17,312 nucleotides of DNA from Clostridia bacterium (GTDB taxonomy: Bacteria > Bacillota > Clostridia > CAKSNL01 > HGM11501): the NCBI GenBank assembly GCA_900766735.1, contig CAAFWO010000032.1, positions 1-17,312 on the forward strand, written 5' to 3'. Of this stretch, positions 6,426 through 14,625 are shown piece after piece; position 1 is the first letter of the stretch, and each line of letters begins with the position of its first letter. The position numbers and the translations under genes were made by a program. The notes below the pieces were generated by a model. It saw only the letters and a program-made list of their open reading frames with translations, was not told where the DNA came from and did not search any database.

Positions 6426-6445
6426 AAATTGAGAGGAGAATTTTT

Positions 6446-7333
6446 ATGTCGGCATTTATAAGTGCAAACCTGCCTTACCTTCTTGCCGGTATTTCCGTCG
6501 GCGGCCAGTACGCTCTTATCGCGATCGGCTACACGATGGTTTACGGAATATTAAGGCTTATAAACTTCGCGCACGGCGACGTTTTCATGGTTGCCGGGCT
6601 CATAATGGTGTATACCACGGCGGTTATGCCCATGTACATATCCATTCCGATGGTACTCATTTTAACTGTAGTATTGGGATTCTTGATTGAAAGAGCGGCG
6701 TATAAGCCTCTTCGCAGCGCTCCGAGAATGTCGGTCATGATCTCCGCTATCGGTGTGTCATACCTTCTTCAGAACTGTGCGCTTTACTTTACCGGCGGTC
6801 TTCCGCAGGTTTATCCGGCAATCCCGTTTCTTTCGAAGTCAGTCAGCGTGTGGGGGACAAGTGTTAAAATGGTAACGCTCATAACTCCCATTCTCACGAT
6901 ACTTTTAGTTATTGCGCTTGTTCTTCTGATCCGCTACACAAAGATCGGTATGGCGATGCGCGCGGTTTCAAAGGACTTTGAGACGAGCCAGCTTATGGGT
7001 ATCAAGATAAACTCGGTCATCAGCATAACATTCGTTATCGGTTGCTTCCTTGCGGCTGTCGGCTCGCTTTTATACTTCACGAACTACACCTCGGTAATTC
7101 CGACCTCCGGCGCAATGCCCGGACTTAAGGCGTTCGTCGCGGCGGTATTCGGCGGAATCGGCTCGATCCCCGGCGCGGTCATAGGAGCATTCATCATCGG
7201 TATATGCGAAAACATTATAAAGGGTATCGGATGGACCACTTTTTCCGACGCGTTCACATTCGTTCTCCTTATAGTTATTCTCTTGGTCAAGCCCACCGGT
7301 ATTTTCGGTGAAAAGGCAACCGATAAGGTTTGA
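6446..7333 (+). CDS. livH: Branched-chain amino acid ABC transporter permease, LivH type
   Basis: A 295-residue inner-membrane permease with about eight hydrophobic helices. It starts at ATG 6446 after GAGAGGAG. The N-terminal AGISVGGQYALIAIGYTMVYGILRLINFAHGDVFMVAG is the conserved LivH pattern, as is the C-terminal FVAAVFGGIGSIPGAVIGAFIIG loop that contacts the ATPase subunits. It should pair with the LivM-type permease encoded 10 bases downstream to form the membrane channel for the substrate delivered by the lipoprotein encoded upstream. The 155-base gap before it is filled with hairpins; the following genes are tightly packed. Confidence 0.95.
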   Translation: MSAFISANLPYLLAGISVGGQYALIAIGYTMVYGILRLINFAHGDVFMVAGLIMVYTTAVMPMYISIPMVLILTVVLGFLIERAAYKPLRSAPRMSVMISAIGVSYLLQNCALYFTGGLPQVYPAIPFLSKSVSVWGTSVKMVTLITPILTILLVIALVLLIRYTKIGMAMRAVSKDFETSQLMGIKINSVISITFVIGCFLAAVGSLLYFTNYTSVIPTSGAMPGLKAFVAAVFGGIGSIPGAVIGAFIIGICENIIKGIGWTTFSDAFTFVLLIVILLVKPTGIFGEKATDKV

Positions 7334-7343
7334 GGTGACGGAT

Positions 7344-8528
7344 ATGAAAAATACATTGGAAAAGAAAAATCACACAGGCGGCATAATTGCGGCAGTGCTC
7401 ATATTGGCGCTTTTCGTGCTTTTATATCTTATTGATAACGTTTTGCCGCTCAATTCGTTCACGCTGATGCTTGTGCCCGTTCTTAAAAAGGCGGCTATCT
7501 ATTCGCTCCTTTGCGTATCGTTAAACCTTCTTAACGGTTTCACGGGTCTTTTCAGCCTCGGTCAGGCAGGCTTTATGCTTATCGGCGCATACACCTATGC
7601 GGCGCTGATGATTCCGGCCGGCCAGCACGACGCGGTATATCAGTATTTTGACGGCGGCGCAATTAAGTTCTCGATCGCGGAGTGGCTCTCCGGTGCGATC
7701 GGCGTCAACGCCGGAAGCTTTTTCGGAGCAATAATCGCGATAATCATCGCAGGTATCGTCGTTGCGGCGTTTGCGGCGCTCATCGGTATCCCTGTCTTAA
7801 GATTGAAGAGCGACTATCTTGCTATCGCGACTTTAGGATTCGCGGAGATCATAAGGGCATTCTTCCAGTGGGATAAGCTCGGCAGGATCACGAACGGATC
7901 AAACCTTTTAAGAAAATACACGAATTTCAATGATATGCAGTTTTCGCTCGGCGGAAAGGTGATAAAGTTCGGAACGGCGTTCCCCTTTATCATTGCACTC
8001 CTTTCGATCGGAATAATCCTTCTTTTAATCAATTCGTCATATGGCAGAGCCTATAAGGCGATCCGTGACGACGAGGTTTCGGCGGAGGCAATGGGAATCA
8101 ACCTCTTTAAACACAAGATGCAGGCGTTCATCATTTCAAGCTTCTTTGCCGGCGTCGGCGGCGCGCTCTTGGCGATGTTCCAGACGACGATTCAGGCTTC
8201 CGCGTTCAAAACGGCGATGACCTATGAGATTCTTCTTATGGTCGTTATCGGCGGTATCGGCTCCGTTTCGGGAAGCTGCATCGCGGCGTTCTTATACATC
8301 GCATGCTCGGAGTGGTGGTTAAGATTCTTAGATTCCGGCTCGCTTTTCGGAAAGATCTCCGTGCCCTTCTTCCGCGACGGTTTCAGAAAAGTCGTATTTT
8401 CGGTTATAATAATGGTTATCGTGCTCTTCTTCTCGAAGGGTATCATGGGTGATAAGGAGCTTTCGTTCAGGCGCTTTGCCAAGAAGTTCAAGAAAGAAAA
8501 AAATGCCGGGGGTGAAGCAAATGAGTGA
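7344..8528 (+). CDS. livM: Branched-chain amino acid ABC transporter permease, LivM type
   Basis: A 394-residue permease with about nine to ten hydrophobic segments. ATG 7344 is chosen: GAGGTG lies 9-14 bases upstream, and an earlier in-frame start at 7308 would overlap livH by 26 bases and add a non-conserved dozen residues. LivM features are LNLLNGFTGLFSLGQAGFMLIGAY, then LRLKSDYLAIATLGFAEIIRAF, and YGRAYKAIRDDEVSAEAMGIN, the coupling loop. GGIGSVSGSCIAAFLY matches the LivM 'GGxGSxxG' helix. The cytoplasmic C-tail is Lys-rich (FAKKFKKEKN). The last 8 bases (ATGAGTGA) overlap livG, so the two are translationally coupled. Confidence 0.95.
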   Translation: MKNTLEKKNHTGGIIAAVLILALFVLLYLIDNVLPLNSFTLMLVPVLKKAAIYSLLCVSLNLLNGFTGLFSLGQAGFMLIGAYTYAALMIPAGQHDAVYQYFDGGAIKFSIAEWLSGAIGVNAGSFFGAIIAIIIAGIVVAAFAALIGIPVLRLKSDYLAIATLGFAEIIRAFFQWDKLGRITNGSNLLRKYTNFNDMQFSLGGKVIKFGTAFPFIIALLSIGIILLLINSSYGRAYKAIRDDEVSAEAMGINLFKHKMQAFIISSFFAGVGGALLAMFQTTIQASAFKTAMTYEILLMVVIGGIGSVSGSCIAAFLYIACSEWWLRFLDSGSLFGKISVPFFRDGFRKVVFSVIIMVIVLFFSKGIMGDKELSFRRFAKKFKKEKNAGGEANE

Positions 8529-9369
8529 GACAATGCTTAGAGTTGAAAATGTGACAATGCAGTTCGGCGGCGTCGTTGCCGTGAACAATTTGTCGCTCGA
8601 GGTCAATAAGGGCGAGATCGTCGCACTCATCGGCCCTAACGGAGCAGGAAAGACAACGGCGTTTAACTGTATCACCGGCGTTTATGAGCCGACAAACGGC
8701 AGAATTGAGTTTGAAGGCAAACCGATGGTCGAAAATCACCCCAGAGGAAAAATGAAAAAGATATACCGCGGAGAAAACGCGGATATGTACCGCCACGCGA
8801 AGACCGTGAGCCCCACACCGGACAAGATCACGAAGCGCGGCATTGCGAGAACCTTCCAGAATATCAGACTCTGGAAGAGTATGACCGTTTTTGAGAACGT
8901 TCTCACCGCTTATCACATGAGGGCGCGCCAGAATGTTTTCTCGGCGACGTTCAGATTCTCGCGCAAGGAAGAGGAGCGTATGAGGCGCGAAGCCGAGGCG
9001 CTTTTAAGAGAGCAGGATCTCTGGCAGTTCCGCGACGAGCTTGCGACAAGCCTTCCTTACGGACTTCAGAGAAGGCTCGAGATCGCGCGTGCGATTGCGA
9101 CAAATCCCAAGCTTTTGCTTTTGGATGAGCCGGCGGCAGGTATGAACCCGCAGGAGACGCTTGAGCTCTCCGAGTTTATCGGCGAGATCAGAGACAAATA
9201 CAACCTCACGGTGCTTATGATAGAGCATCATATGGATCTTGTTATGGACATTTCGGACAGGATCTATGTGCTTGACTTCGGAAAGCTTATTGCACAGGGC
9301 ACGCCCGACGAGGTGCAGAAAAACAAGCATGTTATTGATGCTTATCTGGGGGTGAGCGACGATGAATAA
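8521..9369 (+). CDS. livG: Branched-chain amino acid ABC transporter ATPase, LivG type
   Basis: A 282-residue cytoplasmic ATPase. It shows Walker A GPNGAGKT (residues 38-45), Q-loop GIARTFQN (107-114), the LivG-specific signature variant LPYGLQRRLEIARA, Walker B LLLLDEPAAGMNP, and the switch histidine in MIEHHMD. ATG 8521 is taken because it sits behind GGGGGTGAAG and gives the normal N-terminus MLRVENVTMQFGG; an upstream in-frame start at 8449 would lie wholly inside livM. It is longer than the usual 250-260 residues because of an extra basic stretch of about 28 residues (roughly 70-98, including RGKMKKIYRGENADMYRH) between the second strand and the Q-loop. It overlaps livM and livF by 8 bases each. 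Confidence 0.95.
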   Translation: MSETMLRVENVTMQFGGVVAVNNLSLEVNKGEIVALIGPNGAGKTTAFNCITGVYEPTNGRIEFEGKPMVENHPRGKMKKIYRGENADMYRHAKTVSPTPDKITKRGIARTFQNIRLWKSMTVFENVLTAYHMRARQNVFSATFRFSRKEEERMRREAEALLREQDLWQFRDELATSLPYGLQRRLEIARAIATNPKLLLLDEPAAGMNPQETLELSEFIGEIRDKYNLTVLMIEHHMDLVMDISDRIYVLDFGKLIAQGTPDEVQKNKHVIDAYLGVSDDE

Positions 9370-10078
9370 TTCTTTTTTGAAAATTGAAGACCTTAAGATT
9401 AATTACGGCGGCATCGAAGCCGTTAAGGGCATCAGCTTGGACGTTCCGGAGGGCAAGATCATAACGCTTATCGGCGCTAACGGTGCGGGAAAGAGCTCCA
9501 CGCTCCGCGCAATATCCGGTCTCGTGCGTCCCAAAAGCGGAAAGATCGTTTTTAACGGAGAGGACATCACCTCAAAAGACCCGACTCACATCGTGACAAA
9601 GGGCATCACATTGGTTCCCGAGGGTAGAAAGATATTCCCCGACCTCACGGTTAAAGAAAACTTAAAAATCGGGGCATACTTAAGAAATAACGACATTTCG
9701 GGCGACTTAAAATGGGTATATGAGCTTTTCCCCAGACTTAAGGAGCGCGAATGGCAGGCAGGCGGAACGCTTTCCGGTGGCGAACAGCAGATGCTCGCGG
9801 TCGGCAGGGCGCTTATGAGCCGCCCGAAGCTCATCATGATGGATGAGCCGTCGCTCGGCCTTGCACCGATCGTCGTTCAGGATATATTTAAAATTATAAA
9901 AACGGTCAACGAGCAGGGAATAACCGTGCTTTTGATCGAGCAGAATGCAAATATGGCACTCCAGACCGCGGACTATGCATATGTCCTTGAAACGGGACGT
10001 ATCACGAAGAGCGGAACGGGAGCGGAGCTTTTGGCCGACGAGAGCATTAAAGAAGCTTACCTCGGCAAGAGCAAATAA
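9362..10078 (+). CDS. livF: Branched-chain amino acid ABC transporter ATPase, LivF type
   Basis: A 238-residue ATPase of normal LivF length that should pair with the LivG-type subunit to power the importer. It has Walker A GANGAGKSS, the LivF stretch GITLVPEGRKIFPDLTVKENL, signature LSGGEQQMLAVGRAL, Walker B LIMMDEPSLGLAP, and a LIEQNANMAL switch region with Gln in place of the usual His, normal for LivF. ATG 9362 overlaps the livG stop by 8 bases (ATGAATAA), with GGGGGTGAG upstream inside livG. asnS follows after 27 bases without a terminator. Confidence 0.96.
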   Translation: MNNSFLKIEDLKINYGGIEAVKGISLDVPEGKIITLIGANGAGKSSTLRAISGLVRPKSGKIVFNGEDITSKDPTHIVTKGITLVPEGRKIFPDLTVKENLKIGAYLRNNDISGDLKWVYELFPRLKEREWQAGGTLSGGEQQMLAVGRALMSRPKLIMMDEPSLGLAPIVVQDIFKIIKTVNEQGITVLLIEQNANMALQTADYAYVLETGRITKSGTGAELLADESIKEAYLGKSK

Positions 10079-10105
10079 ATATTAAAGAAAGGAAGAAGGA
10101 CTTTT

Positions 10106-11500
10106 ATGAAAAGAGATTTTGTCCGCGATATATATACATCGATCGACTCGTTCGGCGGCAAGGAAGTGACGCTCGGAGGGTGGATTCGAAATATTAGAGA
10201 CAGCAAGGAATTTGGATTTATCGACCTTAACGACGGCAGTGCATTTAAGTGCGTTCAGGTTGTAATTGAAAGGTCGAAGCTTATAAATTACGATGAGATC
10301 GCATCACTTAATATCGGCGCGGCAATCGTTGTCAAAGGCACGGTTGCGCTCACACCCGGAATGAAACAGCCCTTTGAAATAAAAGCTGAGAGTGTGGAGG
10401 TTGAGGGAACATCGACTCCCGACTATCCCATTCAGAACAAGCGCCACTCGCTCGAATTTTTAAGAGAGCAGGCATATCTGCGCCCGAGAACGAATCTTTT
10501 TTCTGCGGTGTTCAGAGTGAGGAGCGAGGTTGCGTTCGCTATTCACAGCTTCTTCCATGAAAGAGGCTTTGTTTACGTTCACACGCCCTTAATCACAGGG
10601 TCGGACTGCGAAGGCGCGGGCGAGATGTTCAGAGTGACGACGCTTGACCTAAACGACCCGCCCAAAAAGGAGGACGGTTCGGTCGACTGGTCGAAGGACT
10701 TTTTCGGCAAGAGCGCGAACCTCACCGTTTCCGGCCAGCTTGAGGGAGAGACCTTCGCGATGGCATACGGCAAGATATACACCTTCGGGCCGACCTTCAG
10801 AGCGGAAAATTCGAACACGGCGCGCCATGCGGCCGAGTTCTGGATGATAGAGCCCGAGATCGCCTTTGCCGATCTTGACGACAATATGGCTCTCGCGTGG
10901 GATATGATCCAGTACATCATCCGCCACGTTATGAAAAATTGCAGTCAGGAGCTTGAATTTTTCAACAGCTTCGTTGATAAGACGCTGTTGGCACGCCTTA
11001 CAGAGCTTTCGGAAAGCTCCTATAAAAAGGTAACGTATACCGAGGCTGTCGAGCTTCTTAAAAAGAGCGGCGAGAAGTTTAACTATCCGGTTGAGTGGGG
11101 CTGCGACCTTCAGACCGAGCATGAGAGATACCTCACTGAAAAGATATTCAAAAGCCCGATCTTTGTTATTGATTATCCCAAGGAGATCAAGTCCTTCTAT
11201 ATGCGCTTGAATGACGACGGGAAGACCGTTGCGGCAATGGATATGCTTGTTCCCGGCGTCGGCGAGATCATCGGCGGAAGCCAGAGAGAGGAGCGCATCG
11301 ACGTTCTTTTGGACAGAATGAAGGAGCTTAACCTTGACGAGAAGGACTACTGGTGGTATGTAAACTTAAGGCGTTACGGCGGAACGAAGCACGCAGGATA
11401 CGGACTCGGATTCGAAAGAATCGTTATGTATCTTACCGGTGTTTCGAACATCAGGGACGTGCTTCCTTATCCGAGAACTGTCGGCAACGCGGAATTTTAA
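10106..11500 (+). CDS. asnS: Asparaginyl-tRNA synthetase
   Basis: AsnRS charges tRNA-Asn with asparagine in the cytoplasm. The 464 residues match the bacterial family. The N-terminal OB-fold that binds the anticodon reads VTLGGWIRNIRDSKEFGFIDLNDGS. The class II catalytic core follows: motif 1 around RTNLFSAVFRVRSEVAFAIH, motif 2 FRAENSNTARHAAEFWMIEPE, and motif 3 GYGLGFERIVMYLTG at the C-terminus. ATG 10106 follows GGAAGAAGGA. It is the last gene of the importer operon: 27 bases after livF with no promoter or terminator in the gap, and followed 2 bases after its stop by a perfect terminator. No T-box leader precedes it. An AspRS identity is unlikely at this length, since bacterial AspRS is much longer. 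Confidence 0.96.
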   Translation: MKRDFVRDIYTSIDSFGGKEVTLGGWIRNIRDSKEFGFIDLNDGSAFKCVQVVIERSKLINYDEIASLNIGAAIVVKGTVALTPGMKQPFEIKAESVEVEGTSTPDYPIQNKRHSLEFLREQAYLRPRTNLFSAVFRVRSEVAFAIHSFFHERGFVYVHTPLITGSDCEGAGEMFRVTTLDLNDPPKKEDGSVDWSKDFFGKSANLTVSGQLEGETFAMAYGKIYTFGPTFRAENSNTARHAAEFWMIEPEIAFADLDDNMALAWDMIQYIIRHVMKNCSQELEFFNSFVDKTLLARLTELSESSYKKVTYTEAVELLKKSGEKFNYPVEWGCDLQTEHERYLTEKIFKSPIFVIDYPKEIKSFYMRLNDDGKTVAAMDMLVPGVGEIIGGSQREERIDVLLDRMKELNLDEKDYWWYVNLRRYGGTKHAGYGLGFERIVMYLTGVSNIRDVLPYPRTVGNAEF

Positions 11501-11501
11501 T

Positions 11502-11538
11502 AAAAAATCTCCTTTGTTTTTTGCAAAGGAGATTTTTT
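11502..11538 (+). terminator. Perfect intrinsic terminator after asnS
   Basis: AAAAAATCTCCTTTG (11502-11516) pairs without mismatch with CAAAGGAGATTTTTT (11524-11538), a 15-bp stem with a 7-base loop and flanking A- and T-tracts. It ends the importer-asnS operon. Confidence 0.93.
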
Positions 11539-11544
11539 GAAATG

Positions 11545-11574
11545 TTGACAGAAGGGCCCCGGGCGTGTTACTAT
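11545..11574 (+). promoter_or_regulatory. Promoter of the surface-protein/ECF operon
   Basis: TTGACA (11545-11550), an 18-base spacer and TGT-TACTAT (-10 at 11569-11574, TG-extended). The start would be near 11581, so the leader before ATG 11606 is only about 25 bases. That is far too short for a cobalamin riboswitch. The gap between the asnS terminator and this gene is 67 bases. Confidence 0.65.
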
Positions 11575-11605
11575 ATATGTAATTTTAAGATATGCGGAGA
11601 ATAAT

Positions 11606-13063
11606 ATGAAAAAGATAGTTTCGCTTTTTTTGTGCGTTTTAATATTCTTGCCATCCTTTTGCTTTGCTCACGGCAACTTGATTGAAGATACCGCACGGAT
11701 AGTGCTGTCGGGCGGAGCGTCGTTCGGCGCTGTCGGCGGCGAGTGGGCGGTGACAGGGCTTGCGAGAAGCGGCTCGGCCGTGCCGGACGGATATTTTGAC
11801 GAGTATTATAAAGCGGTCGAAAAATATGTAACCGAGCATGGAGGAGTACTCCACCAAAAGAAATACACAGAATATTCAAGGGTCGTGATCGCGCTCACCG
11901 CGATCGGGAAAGACCCAAAAAATGTCGCCGGATATGACCTTTTGATGCCGCTCGGCGACTATAAAAAGACCGTGTGGCAGGGCATCAACGGCTCTGTTTT
12001 CGCACTCATCGCGTTGGACTCGGGAAATTATGCCGTGCCGGAAAATAAAGATGCACAGGTTAAGGCGACGCGCGAGATGTATATTGACCACATTCTTTCA
12101 AATAGAACTCCGGACGGGGGCTGGGCTTTTTCCGGAGCGGCGGCTGATCCGGATATGACGGCGATGGCTGTTACAGCGCTGACTCCGTATCGCGACAGGG
12201 AAAGCGTGAAAAGCGCGATTGACGGCGCACTTGGTGTGCTTTCGTCCTTGCAGAAGGTCTCCGGCGGATTTGAAACCGGAAACGAGGAGACGGCCGAAAG
12301 CGCGGCGCAGGTTCTCGTCGCCCTGTCGTCTCTCGGTCTTAGTGATGATCCGCGATTCGTGAAAAATGGAAAGACCGTGTATGACGTCATGATGAGCTAT
12401 TATGTTCCCGGCTCGGGCTTCAAACACAAAATGAGCGATCAGTCAACTGACCGCATGGCGACCGAGCAGTGCTTTTATGCGCTCGTCGCTCATGAGCGGG
12501 CGAAAAACGGGCAAAAGGGCCTTTTTGATATGTCGAATACCGAGCGCTCGCACTTTTCGGATGTGACGGGGACGGGCTATCAGAAAGCGATCGACGCGCT
12601 TTATTACAGCGGCGTTGTGAAAGGGATGACCGAGTATTCCTTCGAGCCCGGAGGAACGCTCACCCGTGCGCAGTTTGCCGTTCTCATAGTGAACGGCCTT
12701 AAGCTTAGCGACGGTAGGGAACTGCCGTTTTCCGATGTTCGGGCGGACGACTGGTTTTATAATGCTGTCGCCGCGGCGTATGAAAGCGGAATCATTATGG
12801 GCGTTTCGGACACTTCATTTAACCCGAGCGGGAATGTGACGCGCGCAGAGGCGGCGGTGATGATAAAGCGCGCCGCAGTTAAGGCAGGCTATGAAGCTCT
12901 CTTTGCGGCCGACTATCCCGGAGTGCCGCCATGGGCAAAAGATGCGGTTGCGTTTTGCGCCGAAAACGGCTTTCTTCCGGACTTCGGCGGCGACTTTGCG
13001 CCGAATGAGGCGCTTAAAAGAGGCGAGGCGGCATATATGCTTGCCGGAGTTTTAAAACTGTGA
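11606..13063 (+). CDS. SLH-anchored alpha/alpha-toroid (prenyltransferase-repeat/cobalamin-carrier-like) surface protein
   Basis: A 485-residue exported protein. A signal peptide (MKKIVSLFLCVLIFLPSFCFAHG) is followed, at about residues 25-310, by helical repeats of the prenyltransferase/squalene-cyclase type, with glycine-rich turns TPDGGWAF and SGGFETG and helix pieces DPDMTAMAVTAL (from residue 181), ESAAQVLVALSSLG and MATEQCFYALVAHE (from 284). This is the fold class of the alpha domain of intrinsic factor and transcobalamin. Three S-layer homology domains follow: about 317-367 (TRAQF motif), 375-430 (TRAEA), and 436-485 (degenerate KRGEA). SLH domains bind the secondary wall polymer, so the toroid is displayed on the cell surface. 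ATG 11606 is preceded by GCGGAG. The next gene, 16 bases on, supplies the matching transcobalamin beta-like domain. No catalytic role is evident. Confidence 0.88.
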   Translation: MKKIVSLFLCVLIFLPSFCFAHGNLIEDTARIVLSGGASFGAVGGEWAVTGLARSGSAVPDGYFDEYYKAVEKYVTEHGGVLHQKKYTEYSRVVIALTAIGKDPKNVAGYDLLMPLGDYKKTVWQGINGSVFALIALDSGNYAVPENKDAQVKATREMYIDHILSNRTPDGGWAFSGAAADPDMTAMAVTALTPYRDRESVKSAIDGALGVLSSLQKVSGGFETGNEETAESAAQVLVALSSLGLSDDPRFVKNGKTVYDVMMSYYVPGSGFKHKMSDQSTDRMATEQCFYALVAHERAKNGQKGLFDMSNTERSHFSDVTGTGYQKAIDALYYSGVVKGMTEYSFEPGGTLTRAQFAVLIVNGLKLSDGRELPFSDVRADDWFYNAVAAAYESGIIMGVSDTSFNPSGNVTRAEAAVMIKRAAVKAGYEALFAADYPGVPPWAKDAVAFCAENGFLPDFGGDFAPNEALKRGEAAYMLAGVLKL

Positions 13064-13079
13064 CCGAAAGGAAATTTTA

Positions 13080-13730
13080 ATGAAGAAAAAGATTGTTGCG
13101 GCCGTTTGCGCGGCACTGATTTTGATTTTTGCTTTTTCTGCGGTGAAGCTTTTTTACAGCGAACCTCAAAAGGAAGCTGAACCTGTTTTCAGCGGGGAAA
13201 AAGAGCCCGATACGGTGACTGAAACACCAAAAGGGCCGGAAGAGGAAGTAAAGGAAGCTCCGGCAGAGCAAAAAAAAGAAGAGCCCCCAAAGGAAGAGCC
13301 GGTTAAAGAAGAACCGAAAAAGGAAGAGCCGAGCTGTACGCTCTCTGTTCGCTGTGACACGGCGCTTTCGAATAAGGATATGTTGGACTCTTCAAAGGCG
13401 GACATTTTGCCCGAAGACGGTGTGATATTCCCCGAAACGACGGTTTATTTCAGCGAAGGCGAAAGCGTTTGCGACGTTTTGGTGCGCGAGATGATGAACG
13501 CAAAGATACACATGGAGTCTGAAAACACGCCGATGTATAAAAGCGCATACATCGAGGGCATCGCAAACCTTTACGAATATGACTGCGGGCCGCTTTCCGG
13601 CTGGATGTATAAGGTGAACGGCGAGTTCCCGAACTACGGCTGTTCGGCATATGTTTTGTCCGACGGGGACAGGGTCGAGTGGGTCTACACCTGCGACCTG
13701 GGGAAAGATGTCGGCAACGAAAACTCTTAA
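13080..13730 (+). CDS. Membrane-tethered DUF4430 (transcobalamin C-terminal-like) protein
   Basis: A 216-residue protein. An uncleaved-looking N-terminal helix (about 5-27, IVAAVCAALILIFAFSAVKLF) leads to a charged stalk (about 30-84) ending in four KEEP repeats, then a DUF4430-type region (about 86-212). That region has paired features typical of clostridial members: CTLSVRCDTALSNKDML, DGVIFPETTVYFSEGESVCDVL, the SGWMYKVNGEFPNYGCSAYVL turn-strand around Trp175, and DGDRVEWVYT. This family corresponds to the C-terminal beta domain of eukaryotic cobalamin carriers. ATG 13080 has GAAAGGA upstream. No lipobox is seen, so the anchor is probably the helix itself. It lies 16 bases after the toroid protein and 13 before EcfT, so the three are very likely co-translated. 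Cysteines at about 86, 92, 132, 169, 187 and 209 could form disulfides. Confidence 0.88.
   Translation: MKKKIVAAVCAALILIFAFSAVKLFYSEPQKEAEPVFSGEKEPDTVTETPKGPEEEVKEAPAEQKKEEPPKEEPVKEEPKKEEPSCTLSVRCDTALSNKDMLDSSKADILPEDGVIFPETTVYFSEGESVCDVLVREMMNAKIHMESENTPMYKSAYIEGIANLYEYDCGPLSGWMYKVNGEFPNYGCSAYVLSDGDRVEWVYTCDLGKDVGNENS
13275..13331 (+). repeat. 15-bp period repeat encoding KEEP units
   Basis: Four in-frame units of aar-gaa-gar-ccn begin at 13275, 13290, 13305 and 13320 and code for KEEP, each separated by one codon (Pro, Val, Lys). They form the end of the extracellular stalk (residues 66-84). Such Pro/Glu/Lys repeats give extended, wall-spanning linkers and often vary in copy number between strains. 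Confidence 0.85.
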
Positions 13731-13743
13731 ACGGAGCGATTTT

Positions 13744-14625
13744 ATGAATGAATTTATGCGCTGTCACCCGATAGTGTGCTTTTCCTTTTTTGCGTTCGTG
13801 ATCGGCTTTTCGATGTTTTTTATGCACCCGGTCTGCCTCGCGATCTCGCTTTTTTTCGCGTTATTGTATCAGGCGATGCTAAAGGGCACGGCGGCACTTT
13901 TTAAAAAGCTTTTATATATTTTGCCGGCGGTAATTTTTACGGCCGCGTTAAATCCGCTTTTCAATCACCGCGGAATGACGGTGCTTTTCTATCTGCCCGA
14001 CAAAAACCCGATGACGGCCGAATCGCTGATCTACGGCGTTTCGGCGGCAGTAATGCTCCTTTCGGTCATTTTCTGGTTTTCGGCCTATAACGCCGTTATG
14101 ACGAGCGACAAGTTTTTGTGCGTTTTCGGGAGGGCAATCCCGTCGCTCTCGCTTGTCATTTCGATGGCGCTAAGGTTTACCGTGCGGTTTTCCGACGAGA
14201 TAAAAAAGGTCGCTGCGGCAAAAAAATGCATGGGGCAGGGCATGAAGGGCAAAAGCATTGTAAAAAAGATAAGATACGCTCTTGACATTCTTTCGGTTAT
14301 GGCAAGCTGGGCGCTTGAAAACTCTGTCGAGACGGCGGACTCTATGAGGGCGCGCGGATATGCAAGTGCGAAAAGAACGGCCTATTCTGCCTACAGGTTC
14401 GGCCGGTTTGACTTATTGGTGCTGTTATCGGTGCTCGTCCCCGGGATTTATACACTTTTTGGCGGCGTTTCGGGAAAGATGCGGTTTTCGTATTTCCCGA
14501 CTGTAAGCTTTGACGGGCCCTTTCATATAAGCTTCTTTTTATCCTATGCACTGCTTTGCGCCGTGCCTTTAATAATTGAAATTACGGAGGAAAGAAAATG
14601 GAAGGCTTTAAGATCGAAAATCTGA
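13744..14625 (+). CDS. ecfT: ECF transporter T component (CbiQ-family permease)
   Basis: A 293-residue membrane protein of the energy-coupling-factor transmembrane (EcfT/CbiQ, PF02361) family. Hydrophobic segments lie at about 8-30, 50-65, 82-105, 222-240 and 265-282. The two long coupling helices that touch the ATPases are visible: the first reads ALRFTVRFSDEIKKVAAAKK with a divergent CMGQG where an xRG motif is usual, and the second carries ETADSMRARGYASAKRTAY with the conserved ARG at residues 203-205. ATG 13744 has GGAG upstream; an earlier in-frame start at 13651 would lie inside the DUF4430 gene. Its 3' end overlaps the ATPase/S gene by 28 bases, so translation is coupled. It should form the scaffold between the ATPase pair and the substrate-binding S domain encoded next. 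Confidence 0.92.
   Translation: MNEFMRCHPIVCFSFFAFVIGFSMFFMHPVCLAISLFFALLYQAMLKGTAALFKKLLYILPAVIFTAALNPLFNHRGMTVLFYLPDKNPMTAESLIYGVSAAVMLLSVIFWFSAYNAVMTSDKFLCVFGRAIPSLSLVISMALRFTVRFSDEIKKVAAAKKCMGQGMKGKSIVKKIRYALDILSVMASWALENSVETADSMRARGYASAKRTAYSAYRFGRFDLLVLLSVLVPGIYTLFGGVSGKMRFSYFPTVSFDGPFHISFFLSYALLCAVPLIIEITEERKWKALRSKI

Noticed and set aside
10079..10105. T-box leader for asnS
   Set aside because: Only 27 bases separate livF from asnS, far too few for a T-box, and no antiterminator-like sequence is present.
10649..11122. 157-residue antisense frame within asnS, and similar long antisense frames elsewhere (e.g. 8488-8916, 12028-12427)
   Set aside because: They lie opposite strongly recognised genes, have no ribosome sites or recognisable domains, and are explained by the codon bias of the sense genes.
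11539..11605. Cobalamin riboswitch upstream of the surface-protein/ECF operon
   Set aside because: The gap is only 67 bases and is taken up by a promoter; B12 riboswitches need about 200 bases and no B12-box-like sequence is seen. Regulation by B12 is therefore not supported here.
13275..13331. CRISPR-like or tandem non-coding repeat
   Set aside because: The 15-bp period is in frame and encodes KEEP units of a protein stalk; there are no spacers.
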